64,000 bases of DNA from Frigoribacterium sp. PhB24 (GCF_003755185.1 NZ_RKIC01000013.1:1-64000); one strand, 5' to 3'; numbered from the stretch's first letter, positions 40,514 through 49,362 are shown. Notes: generated from the sequence alone by a model not told the origin. A program made the numbers and translations.

Positions 40514-41101
40514 GTGCTGCTCTCCGACCGTGACATCAAGCTCGAACTCGACGCCGGGCGAATCGGCCTCGACCCCTACGACCCGACGCTGATCCAGCCG
40601 TCGAGCATCGACGTGCGTCTCGACCGGCTCTTCCGTCTGTTCGACAACCACAAGTACCCGTTCATCGACCCGGCCGACGAGCAACCCGAGCTGACCCGCC
40701 TGGTCGAGGCCAAGGCCGACGAGCCGTTCATCCTGCACCCGGGCGAGTTCGTGCTGGGCAGCACCTACGAGTTCGTCAGCCTGCCCGACGACGTGGCGGC
40801 CCGGCTCGAGGGCAAGAGCTCGCTCGGGCGCCTGGGTCTGCTGACGCACTCGACCGCCGGCTTCATCGACCCCGGCTTCGGAGGCCACGTCACGCTCGAG
40901 CTGTCGAACGTCGCGACCCTGCCGATCAAGCTCTGGCCCGGCATGAAGATCGGCCAGCTCTGCTTCTTCAAGCTCAGTTCGCCGGCCGAGCACCCCTACG
41001 GCTCGTCCGAATACGGCTCGCGCTACCAGGGTCAGCGCGGTCCGACCGCCAGCCGGTCGTCTCAGAACTTCGTGCACACGGACGTCTCCGCCCGCGACTG
41101 A
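40514..41101 (+). CDS. dcd: dCTP deaminase (actinobacterial, possibly dUMP-forming)
   Basis: A 195-residue trimeric enzyme. [17 protein letters not shown] opens it, [21 protein letters not shown] forms the active site with the catalytic Glu slightly downstream, and [10 protein letters not shown] is the C-terminal lid over the nucleotide. Actinobacterial members such as the Mycobacterium enzyme convert dCTP directly to dUMP; this is likely but not certain here. GTG 40514 is seven bases after TAGTCT, a leaderless layout. Confidence 0.93.
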   Translation: MLLSDRDIKLELDAGRIGLDPYDPTLIQPSSIDVRLDRLFRLFDNHKYPFIDPADEQPELTRLVEAKADEPFILHPGEFVLGSTYEFVSLPDDVAARLEGKSSLGRLGLLTHSTAGFIDPGFGGHVTLELSNVATLPIKLWPGMKIGQLCFFKLSSPAEHPYGSSEYGSRYQGQRGPTASRSSQNFVHTDVSARD

Positions 41102-41152
41102 CCTCGGCGCGAGACCGATCTCGACGGGCGACTCCCCTCCACGGACGAGAAA

Positions 41153-41187
41153 GGGGTGCGGAAGGAACCCGACTCCCTCCGCACCCC
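41153..41187 (+). terminator. Hairpin downstream of dcd
   Basis: GGGGTGCGGA (41153-41162) and TCCGCACCCC (41178-41187) form a perfect 10-bp stem. There is no T-run. Confidence 0.45.
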
Positions 41188-41229
41188 GGCGACACGAGAG
41201 AAACCCGACGTCGATCTCGTGCGCTGTGA

Positions 41230-41265
41230 CTCGCGGTCCTGAACCTGTCACCGCGAGGCTTTTTC
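41230..41265 (+). terminator. Rho-independent terminator downstream of dcd
   Basis: CTCGCGGT (41230-41237) and ACCGCGAG (41250-41257) form an 8-bp stem with a 12-base loop, followed by GCTTTTTC. It lies 130 bases past dcd and about 95 bases before the end of the convergent AraC gene. Confidence 0.75.
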
Positions 41266-41358
41266 ATTCTGCGGCTCTCTGCCTGACGGGCAAACCCAGC
41301 TCTGTCCGGAAAACGAAACGAAAGCTCAGGTTGCGAAGCGGCGGCGGAAAGTCACCCG

Positions 41359-42408
41359 TCAGGACTCGAGGGTGTCCCGGGGCGAACGCCCGAACTCGGT
41401 CGTGTACTGGGCGGCGAACCGGCCGGCGTGGGCGAAGCCCCAGCTGAGCGCGACCCCCGCGACCGTGTGGCCGAGGGTCGGGTCGGCCATGACGAGATCG
41501 CCGTGCGCCCCCCGCAGTCGGGCCCGTCGCAACTCGGCCATCGGCGTCGAGTCGAGGTGGCGACGGAACGCCAGCTGCAGGGCCCGCGGTGTCACCCGTG
41601 CCGCCTCGGCGATCTCGACGACGCCGATGTCGTCGTGGGCGTGCTGCTCGATGAACTCGCGCGCGCGCCGCACGGTCGACGGGAGGGGGGCGAGACCGTC
41701 GTCGCCACCCGTGCCGACGACGTTGGTCTCGAACGTCTCGAGGTAGGCCGCGACGAGCGACCGGAACGCCGAGCCACGCACCAGGGCACTCGCCATGGCG
41801 GCGTCGTTGCGGATGACGTTCTCGTGCACGTGGGTGACGAGGTCCGACCAGTAGCGGCCCATCGAGACCGACACCGCCTCGGTGGCCGTCGACCGCAGGC
41901 CACCCGGGGCCGCCAGCCGCATGGCACCCAGCTCGCGTTCGACGGCGGCGCGGTCGAGCATCACCTGGCCGAGCACGAGGTCGAACGACTCCATGGTCTT
42001 GGCGTCGTGCGAGGGGAACGCGAACGGGGCCCCGGGCTCGACGCGGATCTCGTGGTCCCGCGTCCGCATCGCCAACCGGCCCGCCATCACCCCGCCCGCC
42101 ACGAGGAACCCCGCGGGGTCGCTTTCGGTCAGCAGCCGACCACGCCGGTACTCGAAACGGCACAGCGCGAACCGGGTGTCACCCGACACGGCCCGGCTGT
42201 AGACGAACGGCTCGGGACCTTCGCCCTCGAGTCGGGTGATCTTGTAGTTCTTGCGGATCAGGGCATGCGCGACGTCGCGGTCGCGGGTGGTCACGCTTCG
42301 GACCCGGGGGTCGACGTGGGCCGCGGGGGGCATCGACGACGGGCCCGGCAGGTAGGCAGAGGCTGATCCGGCGGCGGCTGCCGCCACCTCGGGTGAGACT
42401 GATGACAC
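41359..42408 (-). CDS. AraC-family transcription regulator
   Basis: A 349-residue regulator. The N-terminal 250 residues resemble the AraC-type effector domain of the ripA/xylS-like group (FALCRFEYRRGRLLTES, APFAFPSHDAKTME). The C-terminal HTH_18 region has IGVVEIAEAARVTPRALQLAFRRHL and GHTVAGVALSWGFAHAGRFAAQY. It probably controls a stress or carbon-use gene; the aldo-keto reductase gene is divergent, but 175 bases away. GTG 42408 is preceded by AGGAGA at six bases. A longer frame to 42585 lacks any domain. Confidence 0.85.
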   Translation of the reverse strand: MSSVSPEVAAAAAGSASAYLPGPSSMPPAAHVDPRVRSVTTRDRDVAHALIRKNYKITRLEGEGPEPFVYSRAVSGDTRFALCRFEYRRGRLLTESDPAGFLVAGGVMAGRLAMRTRDHEIRVEPGAPFAFPSHDAKTMESFDLVLGQVMLDRAAVERELGAMRLAAPGGLRSTATEAVSVSMGRYWSDLVTHVHENVIRNDAAMASALVRGSAFRSLVAAYLETFETNVVGTGGDDGLAPLPSTVRRAREFIEQHAHDDIGVVEIAEAARVTPRALQLAFRRHLDSTPMAELRRARLRGAHGDLVMADPTLGHTVAGVALSWGFAHAGRFAAQYTTEFGRSPRDTLES

Positions 42409-42583
42409 GGTCGTTCTCCTGGGGTGGGAGCTGATCCGGGGTGGTTGGTCCCGGCTCGGTCGGGCCCGACGTCGGCGTCGGAGGACCATCTCGCGATTAT
42501 CCACCAGACGAACCGGGCGTGCCCGCGTCCGTGAGGTCGCCGACGCCCCGGCGGCCTGGTCCCGGCACGCGTAGCGTCGGGTC

Positions 42584-43621
42584 ATGGACTACAGAACCCT
42601 CGGAAACAGCGGTGCCTCGGTGTCGGAGCTGACACTCGGCACCATGACGTTCGGCGCCGAAGCCGACGAACCGACCTCGCACGCCATCCTCGACGCCTTC
42701 GTGACCGGCGGTGGCACGCTCGTCGACACGGCCGACGTCTACAGTGCCGGCACCAGCGAGAGCATCATCGGCCGCTGGCTGGCGAGCCACCCGACCGACG
42801 CCGACCAGGTCGTGCTCGCGACGAAAGGGCGCTTCCCGATGGGCGACGGGCCCAACGACGTCGGCCTGTCGCGTCGGCACCTCGCCAAGGCCCTCGACGC
42901 CTCGTTGACCCGGCTCGGCGTCGAGCACGTCGACCTCTACCAGATGCACGCCTGGGACCACCTCACCCCGATCGACGAGACCCTGCGGTTCCTCGACGAC
43001 GCGATCTCCGCAGGCAAGATCGGCTACTACGGCTTCTCGAACTACCTCGGGTGGCAGGTGACGAAGGCCGTCGGCCGGGCCGAGGCGCTCGGCTTCGCCC
43101 CGCCCGTGACGCTGCAGCCGCAGTACAACCTGCTCGTGCGCGACATCGAGCACGAGGTCGTCCCGGCCTCGCTCGACGCCGGCATCGGCCTGCTGCCCTG
43201 GTCACCGCTCGCCGGCGGCTGGCTGAGCGGCAAGTACGTCCGCGATCAGGCGCCGACGGGCGCCACCCGCCTCGGCGAGGACCCGAAGCGCGGCATGGAG
43301 GCCTGGGAGGCGCGCAACGCGGACGAGCGCACCTGGACCGTCCTCGAGGCGGTCACCTCGATCGCCTCCGCGCACGACGCCTCGGCCTCGCAGGTCGCAC
43401 TGGCGTGGTTGCTCCGGCAGCCCGCGGTCACCTCGGTGATCCTCGGCGCCCGGACGGTCGAGCAACTCGACGACAACCTCGGCTCGTCGGCGCTGGCCGC
43501 GGCCCTCACCGACGACGAGGTCGCCCGCCTCACCGCGGCGAGCGCACCTCGCGTCGACGACTACCCCTACGGCACGGCAGGCGTCGCCCAGCGCGACCGC
43601 AAGATCACCGGCGGCCGCTGA
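42584..43621 (+). CDS. Aldo-keto reductase
   Basis: A 345-residue NADPH-dependent barrel enzyme. The catalytic tetrad is recognisable: Asp in DTADVYS, Tyr a few residues on, Lys in ATKGRF and His in QMHAWD. The C-terminal region has ASQVALAWLLRQPAVTSVILGARTVEQL, the usual cofactor site. It should reduce aldehydes or ketones. The ATG follows TAGCGT by seven bases. A perfect dyad of the interspersed word (43623) directly follows its stop. Confidence 0.92.
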   Translation: MDYRTLGNSGASVSELTLGTMTFGAEADEPTSHAILDAFVTGGGTLVDTADVYSAGTSESIIGRWLASHPTDADQVVLATKGRFPMGDGPNDVGLSRRHLAKALDASLTRLGVEHVDLYQMHAWDHLTPIDETLRFLDDAISAGKIGYYGFSNYLGWQVTKAVGRAEALGFAPPVTLQPQYNLLVRDIEHEVVPASLDAGIGLLPWSPLAGGWLSGKYVRDQAPTGATRLGEDPKRGMEAWEARNADERTWTVLEAVTSIASAHDASASQVALAWLLRQPAVTSVILGARTVEQLDDNLGSSALAAALTDDEVARLTAASAPRVDDYPYGTAGVAQRDRKITGGR

Positions 43622-43622
43622 C

Positions 43623-43645
43623 CAGGAGGCGCGCCGCGCCTCCTG
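43623..43645. repeat. Perfect 23-bp dyad made of two word copies
   Basis: CAGGAGGCGCG and CGCGCCTCCTG are joined tail to tail by a single C, directly after the aldo-keto reductase stop. Confidence 0.9.
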
Positions 43646-43677
43646 CAGGCACCGCGCCCCCCACGGTCGCGACACGA

Positions 43678-43735
43678 CACCACGAGATGGGCACCGCGCC
43701 AGGTTTTCGCCTGGCGCGGTGCCCATCCGCTGGTG
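43678..43735. repeat. Palindromic repeat, CACCACGAGATGG family
   Basis: GATGGGCACCGCGCCAGG pairs perfectly with CCTGGCGCGGTGCCCATC around a TTTTCG loop, with CACCA/TGGTG outside, giving 58 bases. It lies between two convergent genes and may end both transcripts. Confidence 0.9.
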
Positions 43736-43754
43736 CCGTACCGACCGGGGCGGC

Positions 43755-44600
43755 TCAACGCTGCAGCGACGCGGTGGCGCCGACGCGGCCCCGGGCGACC
43801 CGCACGGCGATCGTGACGACGAGCACGACGGCGGCGGCGACGATCGCGGCCACCCCGGCGACCACGTTCTCGGGCTCGCCGGCCAGACGACCGACCGCGA
43901 TCCAGGCGAGCCCCCACGACAGCGACAGCGCCGGAGTGATGCGACCCCGTCCGGCGAGGGCGAGCACGATGCCGACGAGGGCGGCCACGCCGAGCACGAC
44001 CGACGACCAGAACCCGGCTCCGATGCCGAAGCCGTCGAAGCCCGCGTCGACGAAGCCGGCGGCGATGTTGGCGACGGTCGCGACGCTGACCCAGCCGAGG
44101 TAGAGGCCGAGCGTGCCGTCGGTGACGACCGCGTCGACCCACCCGCTCGACGCGGTGTGGAACAGGATGACGAAGACGCGCGCGAGCACGAGCAGCAGCA
44201 CGACGATGACGACGGCGCCCAGCCAGACGCTGCCGAGTTGCACGGCGGCGACCAGCCACGCGGCGTTCAGCACCAGCGAGGCCGCGACCCAGTAGCCCAG
44301 GCGACGGTGCCGGGTCACGGCGCGCTGGCCGGGCAGGGCCTGGTAGACGGCGTAGGCGACGAGGCCGAGGTAGATGACGCTCCAGATGCCGAAGGCCGTG
44401 GTCGCGGGGGCGACCGTCGTGGCGGTCGCGCTGAGCGCACCGCCTGCCGCGTCGGACACCGAGACGCCACCGAAGGCTCCCGAACCGTAGGCGGCCAGCA
44501 CGATCGCGAGCACCGCGGTGACGACCACGACGATCTGGCGGACGACGTCTCGGGACGTCGCGGCTTCGGCAGGGGGGCGGTTGCTCGTGTCGGCGGTCAT
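43755..44600 (-). CDS. TspO/tryptophan-rich sensory-like membrane protein
   Basis: A 281-residue protein with about eight membrane segments. FGIWSVIYLGLVAYAVYQALP and YWVAASLVLNAAWLVA match the TspO/MBR pattern, and it is longer than the classic 160-residue TspO, as in the tryptophan-rich sensory protein group of actinobacteria. Members bind tetrapyrroles or act in stress responses. The ATG follows TAGCGT. A dyad at 44633-44649 lies just upstream of its promoter. Confidence 0.8.
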   Translation of the reverse strand: MTADTSNRPPAEAATSRDVVRQIVVVVTAVLAIVLAAYGSGAFGGVSVSDAAGGALSATATTVAPATTAFGIWSVIYLGLVAYAVYQALPGQRAVTRHRRLGYWVAASLVLNAAWLVAAVQLGSVWLGAVVIVVLLLVLARVFVILFHTASSGWVDAVVTDGTLGLYLGWVSVATVANIAAGFVDAGFDGFGIGAGFWSSVVLGVAALVGIVLALAGRGRITPALSLSWGLAWIAVGRLAGEPENVVAGVAAIVAAAVVLVVTIAVRVARGRVGATASLQR

Positions 44601-44632
44601 GACAGGGACGCTAGTCGCGCCGGCCCGCAGAT

Positions 44633-44649
44633 CTCTTAGTTGCTAAGAG
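44633..44649. promoter_or_regulatory. Palindromic operator candidate upstream of the TspO-like gene
   Basis: CTCTTAG-TTG-CTAAGAG is a perfect dyad in a sequence otherwise above 70% GC. It lies 33-49 bases upstream of the ATG and about 20 bases above the TAGCGT -10. The TTAGTTGCTAA core resembles sites bound by MarR-family repressors; no such gene is adjacent. Confidence 0.6.
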
Positions 44650-44710
44650 GATTGCCAGGGAGGCGCGGTGCGGGCGGGCGGTGAACGCACCTGGACGGGC
44701 GGCCGGGCGG

Positions 44711-45172
44711 TCAGCCCACCGGGACGGGCGGCCCCGCGATCAGCAGCACCACGAAGACGACGACCACGGCGACGGCCAGCAGCACGAGGGCGAGCACGAG
44801 GTGCCCGAGCATCCAGCGCAGCAGCCGGTCGAGCGGACGCCGGTCGCGCGGGTCGTCCGTGGCCGTGCGGCGCCAGGCCCCCGCCAGGAGGCCGCGGCGG
44901 TCGATCCAGCGCTCGACGGGCAACGACGCGAAGGGCACCACGGCGCTGGCGAGGGCGGCCAGGGTCACGCCGCCCGACCAGCGCTGGTTCACCGCGACGA
45001 CGACCCCGGCCACGAGGTACGCGAGGAACACGAAGCCGTGGATCGGCCCGGCCACGCTCACCGGCCAGTCACCCAGCCCGACCGCGTACTTGAGGATCAT
45101 GCCCACGATGAGCAGCGACCAGGTCACCACCTCGGCGACGGCGAACGAACGGAAGAGGGCGCGAGGCGACAC
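44711..45172 (-). CDS. DUF3817-like membrane protein
   Basis: A 153-residue protein with four membrane segments. ALFRSFAVAEVVTWSLLIVGM and GPIHGFVFLAYLVAGVVV match DUF3817, a small membrane family of unknown function. GTG 45172 is chosen because AGGAG lies seven bases before it; the longer frame to 45616 has no domain upstream and covers the antisense of the SDR gene. A 9-residue hydrophilic tail follows the last helix. Confidence 0.75.
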   Translation of the reverse strand: MSPRALFRSFAVAEVVTWSLLIVGMILKYAVGLGDWPVSVAGPIHGFVFLAYLVAGVVVAVNQRWSGGVTLAALASAVVPFASLPVERWIDRRGLLAGAWRRTATDDPRDRRPLDRLLRWMLGHLVLALVLLAVAVVVVFVVLLIAGPPVPVG

Positions 45173-45317
45173 GAGCTGCTCCTGGTGAGGGGGCCGACGG
45201 GGTACTCGTCCATGCTCGCAGCCACCGGCTGGACACCAGCCCTGCTCCCCCGGACTCGCCGCCCGCGTACCCCTCTGGCTGGGTGCCGCACCGCGCCTCC
45301 TCGGTTTGATGGGACCC

Positions 45318-45995
45318 ATGACGACACTCGCGATCATCGGAGCAGGCAAGGGGCTCGGCGCTGCCGTGGCCCGACGATTCGGCGCGGAGGGTTTCGGCGT
45401 CGCGCTCATCTCGCGGAACCAGGGCCGGCTCGACGCCCTCGCCGCCGAGCTCGAAGCCGACGGGATCACCGCCCAGGGCTTCACGGCGGACGTGCGCGAC
45501 CCGGCGAGCATCGCCGCCGCGCTCGAGCAGGCGACCGAACGGCTCGGACCGATCCAGGTGATGCAGTACAGCCCGCTGCCACAGAAGGACTTCATGCGTC
45601 CGGTGCTCGAGACCATGCCCGCCGACCTGGTCGGCCCGGTCGAGTTCTCGATCTACGGGCCGGTCGCGGCGGTGCACCAGGTGCTGCCCGGCATGCGCTT
45701 CTTGCCCGACGGCGGTGGCACCATCCTCTTCGTCAACGGCGGCTCGGCCGTCACGCCGGGGGCGAAGGTCACCGGGACGTCCATCGCGTTCGCCGGCCTG
45801 ACCGCGTACGCGCAGCTGCTGCACGACGAGCTCGCCGACGAGGGCATCCACGTCGGGCAGCTGATCATCCCCGGCGGCATCGAGCCCGAGAGCCGGGACA
45901 AGAGCCCGGAGGCGCTGGCCGAGCTGCTCTGGCGGCAGCACGTCACGCGCGGCGAGTTCCGCACCACGGCGCCCGAGAAGGGCACGCCCGCCTGA
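45318..45995 (+). CDS. Short-chain dehydrogenase/reductase
   Basis: A 225-residue Rossmann protein beginning MTTLAIIGAGKGLGAAVARRFG, with an atypical glycine motif GAGKGLG. The usual YxxxK active site is replaced by a region AGLTAYAQLLHDELADEGI, where the Tyr is present but the Lys position is Leu, so it may be a non-catalytic or atypical member. ATG 45318 suits the fold; an ATG at 45309 would add three residues. Confidence 0.75.
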   Translation: MTTLAIIGAGKGLGAAVARRFGAEGFGVALISRNQGRLDALAAELEADGITAQGFTADVRDPASIAAALEQATERLGPIQVMQYSPLPQKDFMRPVLETMPADLVGPVEFSIYGPVAAVHQVLPGMRFLPDGGGTILFVNGGSAVTPGAKVTGTSIAFAGLTAYAQLLHDELADEGIHVGQLIIPGGIEPESRDKSPEALAELLWRQHVTRGEFRTTAPEKGTPA

Positions 45996-46052
45996 CGCCC
46001 GGGCCTCGCCGCCCGGGCCTCGCCGCCCGGGTCTCGACGCCCGGGTCTCGCC
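45996..46052. repeat. 14-bp tandem repeat after the SDR gene
   Basis: Four copies of CGCCCGGGCCTCGC or CGCCCGGGTCTCGA-like units lie head to tail between the SDR stop and a palindromic repeat. Each unit contains the palindrome CGCCCGGGC. Confidence 0.85.
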
Positions 46053-46063
46053 GGTGGCGCCGT

Positions 46064-46123
46064 GAACCCCGTTTCGAGCGATGAACCCCGTTCGTTCTGG
46101 GTCCATCGTTCGAAACGGCGTTC
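46064..46123. repeat. 60-bp palindromic repeat, GAACCCCGTTTCG family
   Basis: Arms of 25 bases (46064-46088 and 46099-46123) match at 22 positions around a 10-base centre. It separates the SDR and LPMO genes, which are convergent. Confidence 0.88.
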
Positions 46124-46168
46124 TTCGCTGATCCGAGACGTACCGGCCTCAGCGTGCGCCGGCCGCGA

Positions 46169-47530
46169 TCACGAGAGCGGCTTCCACAGGGAGGGCGCGT
46201 TGATCCAGTTCGGGTCGCCCGCGCCCTTGCTGCCCTGCACGGCCTCGAAGAGGCGGCCGTCGTGCGCGACGACGTCGCCCTTCGCGTACGTACCGAACGC
46301 GTCCCAGCGCGGAGCCGAGACCTGGTTGCCGTCGTCGGCACCGTCGGCCTTCGGCGTGGTCACCTCGAGCGCCGTGCCGTGCCCGGACTCGTTGCCCGCG
46401 GCATCTACGGCGCGCACCGTGTAGTGGTATTGCGCGCCAGGCTTCACGGTGGTGTCGTCGAACATGGTCGCGGTCGACGGGAAGGTCTTGACCTCGTGGC
46501 CCTTGGTCCGGGTGACGACGTAGTGGTCCACGCCGACGTCGTCGACCGACGCGGTCCACATCAGCGTGACGAGCCGCGGCTCGACGGCCATGGTGTGCAG
46601 GCCGGTCGGCACGGTGGGTGCGGTCTCGTCCTTCGTCGGCAACGCCTTCGTGGTGACCTTGAGCGCGTGGCTCGTGCCCGAGACGTTCCCCGCCGCGTCG
46701 AGCGCTTGCACCTGGTACTCGTAAGCCGTCTTCGCCGAGAGCCCCGTGTCGGTGAACTCCGGGGCGGAGACGGAACCGACGACCTTGCCGTCCCTGAGCA
46801 CGCGGTACTCGGCCACGCCGACGTCGTCCGTCGAGGCCTTCCACCGGATCGTGGCCGAGGTCGTGGCGACGTGATGGGCGCTGAGTCCCGACGGCGTCGA
46901 CGGAGCCTGGGTGTCCGGTGCGGCCGCGCCCTCGATGTCGACGTCGATGGCGTTGTAGAAGGCGTTGGGGGTGTCGGCGACGTCCCAGACGGCATAGATC
47001 ACGTGATAGCCCTGGTGGTCCGCCGGGACGTCGACGAAGTGCTTCGGGTTCGTGGTGGCCTCGCTGCCGTCGTGCTTGATGGTCGAGATGCGCTGCAGAT
47101 CCGACCGCTTAATGGGAGCGTTCGGGTCCCAGCCGTTCTTGGTGATGTAGTACCGCCACTGAGACGTCTTGTGCGGCGCCGTGTACTTCCAGTCGATCTC
47201 GACCGGCCCTGCCTGGATCTCGTTCTTCGCCCACAGGTCCGCCTTCTGCTCGTCCACCTGAGAGAACGCGGCGACGCCGGCCGACGGCAGATGGCCGTCG
47301 ACCGGCCCGTCCGCGGGGAAGCCTTTGGGAGCCTCGAACGACTGCTTGTCGTAGGCGGCCGCGCCGACCAGCCCGGCGTTCGCCGGCATGGCCTGGCGAG
47401 CGATGAGTTGCGACCCCTCGGCACCGACCCAGCCGTGCGCGCTGGCGGCGGTCGTCAGTCCGAGGGTGGAGACGCCGGCCAGCACGCCACAGGCGACGAC
47501 CCCGGCCACGAATCTGTTCTTCTTCTTCAT
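46169..47530 (-). CDS. Lytic polysaccharide monooxygenase (AA10) with two FnIII modules and a CBM5/12 domain
   Basis: A 453-residue secreted enzyme. A signal peptide ends in AASA, leaving His32 (HGWV) as the mature N-terminus, the first ligand of the copper histidine brace; the second is in GYHVIYAVWD. The AA10 domain spans about residues 32-205. Two fibronectin type III modules follow (about 212-300 and 305-395), then a short chitin/cellulose-binding module with WDAFGTYAKGDVVAHDGRLFEA. It oxidatively cleaves chitin or cellulose. The upstream region is AT-rich for this genome (AACTTCTTAGACTC on the minus strand) and there is AAGG before the ATG. Confidence 0.93.
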   Translation of the reverse strand: MKKKNRFVAGVVACGVLAGVSTLGLTTAASAHGWVGAEGSQLIARQAMPANAGLVGAAAYDKQSFEAPKGFPADGPVDGHLPSAGVAAFSQVDEQKADLWAKNEIQAGPVEIDWKYTAPHKTSQWRYYITKNGWDPNAPIKRSDLQRISTIKHDGSEATTNPKHFVDVPADHQGYHVIYAVWDVADTPNAFYNAIDVDIEGAAAPDTQAPSTPSGLSAHHVATTSATIRWKASTDDVGVAEYRVLRDGKVVGSVSAPEFTDTGLSAKTAYEYQVQALDAAGNVSGTSHALKVTTKALPTKDETAPTVPTGLHTMAVEPRLVTLMWTASVDDVGVDHYVVTRTKGHEVKTFPSTATMFDDTTVKPGAQYHYTVRAVDAAGNESGHGTALEVTTPKADGADDGNQVSAPRWDAFGTYAKGDVVAHDGRLFEAVQGSKGAGDPNWINAPSLWKPLS

Positions 47531-47700
47531 GCTCAACACCTTTTCGATCGCTGATGAATCTTGCGTGCGAAATGTTAAGTACAGAGTCTAAGAAGTTCCT
47601 GCCAGGCACGAGGGGGCGGGGGGCACGAGACGCAGTCCACCCCGGGCACGCGAGTCGGCCGCCGCTCGCGGACCTCACGCGGGGGACTCTCGACCCCGGC

Positions 47701-48600
47701 TCAGACGCCGCCGAAGCGCTCGGTGCGGACGCGGGTCGGCGCGTGCCCGAGTTCGACCATCCAGCCCGCGACGACCGCCACGAACGAGTTCGCCCCGCAG
47801 ACGTAGACCAACGGGTGCTCGGAGGCGGGCAGCACGAGCCGCCCGAGCTCGTCGCGGGTGAGCCGGCCGGCCCGGCGGGCGTGCCCCTCGGGGGCCTCGC
47901 GGCTGTGCACCCAGTCGACGGCGAAGGAGCCGGGCCCCTCGCCCGCAGCGGAGTGCGGCCCCGACGCGGCACGAGCCGAGGAGGCGCGCGCGGCCTCGTC
48001 GAGCTCCGTCACGAACCACCGGGAGCCCGGGTCGCGCACCGAGGCGAGCAACCGCATCGGGGGCGCGTCCCGGCCTCGTGCCCGCACCATCGCCATCAGC
48101 GGTGCGACGCCCGACCCGCCACCGATCAGTTGCACGGGGGCCGACGTCGGAGGGGCCGCCCCGTCGGGCTCGGGCAGCACCGCGTGCACCGCCGAGTCGG
48201 GCTCGAACTCGGTCGGCGGCCAGACGAACCACCCGCCGATCGGTCCGCGCACCTCGATCGGGTCGCCGGGTTCGGCCGCATCGACCAGGTAGGGCGAGAC
48301 CTCGCCGTCGTCGAACCGCTCGACCGTGACCTCGATCCGCGGGACCCGGCCCGCGCCTCCTGAACCGGCGTCGTTCGAGGCCCGGACGTCACTGAGCGAG
48401 TACGACCGCACGGCCGTGTAGCCGTCGTCGGCGGTCAGTCGCAGGTCGACGTGTTGACCGGCCCTCGCCGAGCGCAGACCGGGCACCGCCAGGGTCAGCG
48501 ACCGGGCCCGCGACGTCTGCGCGACGGACGAGACGACCACGGCGGGCAGCCAGGCGTACGGGTCACCCGCCGAGTCGAGCCCGACGTCGCCGTCGGTCAC
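47701..48600 (-). CDS. FAD-dependent ferredoxin reductase-like oxidoreductase
   Basis: A 299-residue flavoprotein. The FAD domain contains RSYSLSD, the usual RxYS motif, and the NAD domain has VQLIGGGSGVAPLMAMVRA and the final CGANSFVAVVAGWMVELG. No iron-sulfur domain is present. GTG 48600 overlaps the stop of the molybdoenzyme gene before it (GTGA), so the flavoprotein probably supplies it with electrons. A low-complexity run of Ala/Ser (ARASSARAASG) in the middle contains a copy of the interspersed word. Confidence 0.85.
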   Translation of the reverse strand: MTDGDVGLDSAGDPYAWLPAVVVSSVAQTSRARSLTLAVPGLRSARAGQHVDLRLTADDGYTAVRSYSLSDVRASNDAGSGGAGRVPRIEVTVERFDDGEVSPYLVDAAEPGDPIEVRGPIGGWFVWPPTEFEPDSAVHAVLPEPDGAAPPTSAPVQLIGGGSGVAPLMAMVRARGRDAPPMRLLASVRDPGSRWFVTELDEAARASSARAASGPHSAAGEGPGSFAVDWVHSREAPEGHARRAGRLTRDELGRLVLPASEHPLVYVCGANSFVAVVAGWMVELGHAPTRVRTERFGGV

Positions 48601-49175
48601 GCGTACCGTTCTTCCTGCCAGGGGTCGCCGTGCGGGTGGTAGCCCATGCTCTCCCAGAAACCGCGGCGATCGGTCGCCATGGTCTGGATGCCCTGCAGCC
48701 ACTTCGCGCTCTTCCAGAAGTAGAGTCCCGGCACGAAGAGGCGGGCGGGCCCGCCGTGCTCGGCGTGCAGCGGTTGCCCCTCGTAGGTGTCGACCACCCA
48801 GGCCTTGCCCCCGAGCAGCTCGCTCAGCGGCAGGTTGGTCGTGTATCCGCCGTGACTGGTCGCCATCGCGAACTCGTGGGTGGTGTCGAGACCGTCGAAG
48901 AGCGTGTCGAGCGAGACGCCGCGCCAGTGCGTACCGAGCTTCGACCAGCTCGTGACGCAGTGGATGTCGGTCTCGATCGCCTCGTGGGGCAACGCCTGGA
49001 AGTCGGCCCAGCTGAGCGAGCGGTGCCCGGTCTCGGTCGCGACCTGGAGCTCCCACCGCTTGATGTTCGGTGTCGGGCCGGCCGACAGCACGGGGAACCC
49101 GCTCTCGAGGTACTGCCCAGGGGGCAGTCGCGGGTCGGCCGCGCGCCGCCTGCCGAAGCCGGTGAATCCTGCCAT
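48597..49175 (-). CDS. Sulfite oxidase-like molybdopterin enzyme
   Basis: A 192-residue protein of the oxidoreductase molybdopterin-binding family. The conserved cysteine that binds molybdenum lies in IHCVTSWSKLGTHWRGV, and HGGPARLFVPGLYFWKSAKWL follows. It lacks a Tat signal, so it is probably cytoplasmic. It pairs with the overlapping flavoprotein gene. The start ATG is preceded by GAGGAGG, part of a variant of the interspersed word doubling as ribosome-binding site. Confidence 0.88.
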   Translation of the reverse strand: MAGFTGFGRRRAADPRLPPGQYLESGFPVLSAGPTPNIKRWELQVATETGHRSLSWADFQALPHEAIETDIHCVTSWSKLGTHWRGVSLDTLFDGLDTTHEFAMATSHGGYTTNLPLSELLGGKAWVVDTYEGQPLHAEHGGPARLFVPGLYFWKSAKWLQGIQTMATDRRGFWESMGYHPHGDPWQEERYA

Positions 49176-49362
49176 GGTGCGCCTCCTCGGGGTGTGCTCG
49201 GTGTGCACCGGGGGTCGTCGGTGGGTGCGTCGTGCGCCCGTCAGCCTACGCACGACCTCCGACGACGTGGGGCCCCGTGGCTGCGTCCGCGCTGGGAGAA
49301 CGTTGACCCCGCCATGGGTGGAGGTCGTACGGTGGGTGCAGGTCAACTCGAAAGGACCCCAC

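Noticed and set aside
43201-44639. Frames on both strands around the aldo-keto reductase and TspO-like genes
   Set aside because: Composition is that of antisense GC-rich DNA, with no recognisable domains.
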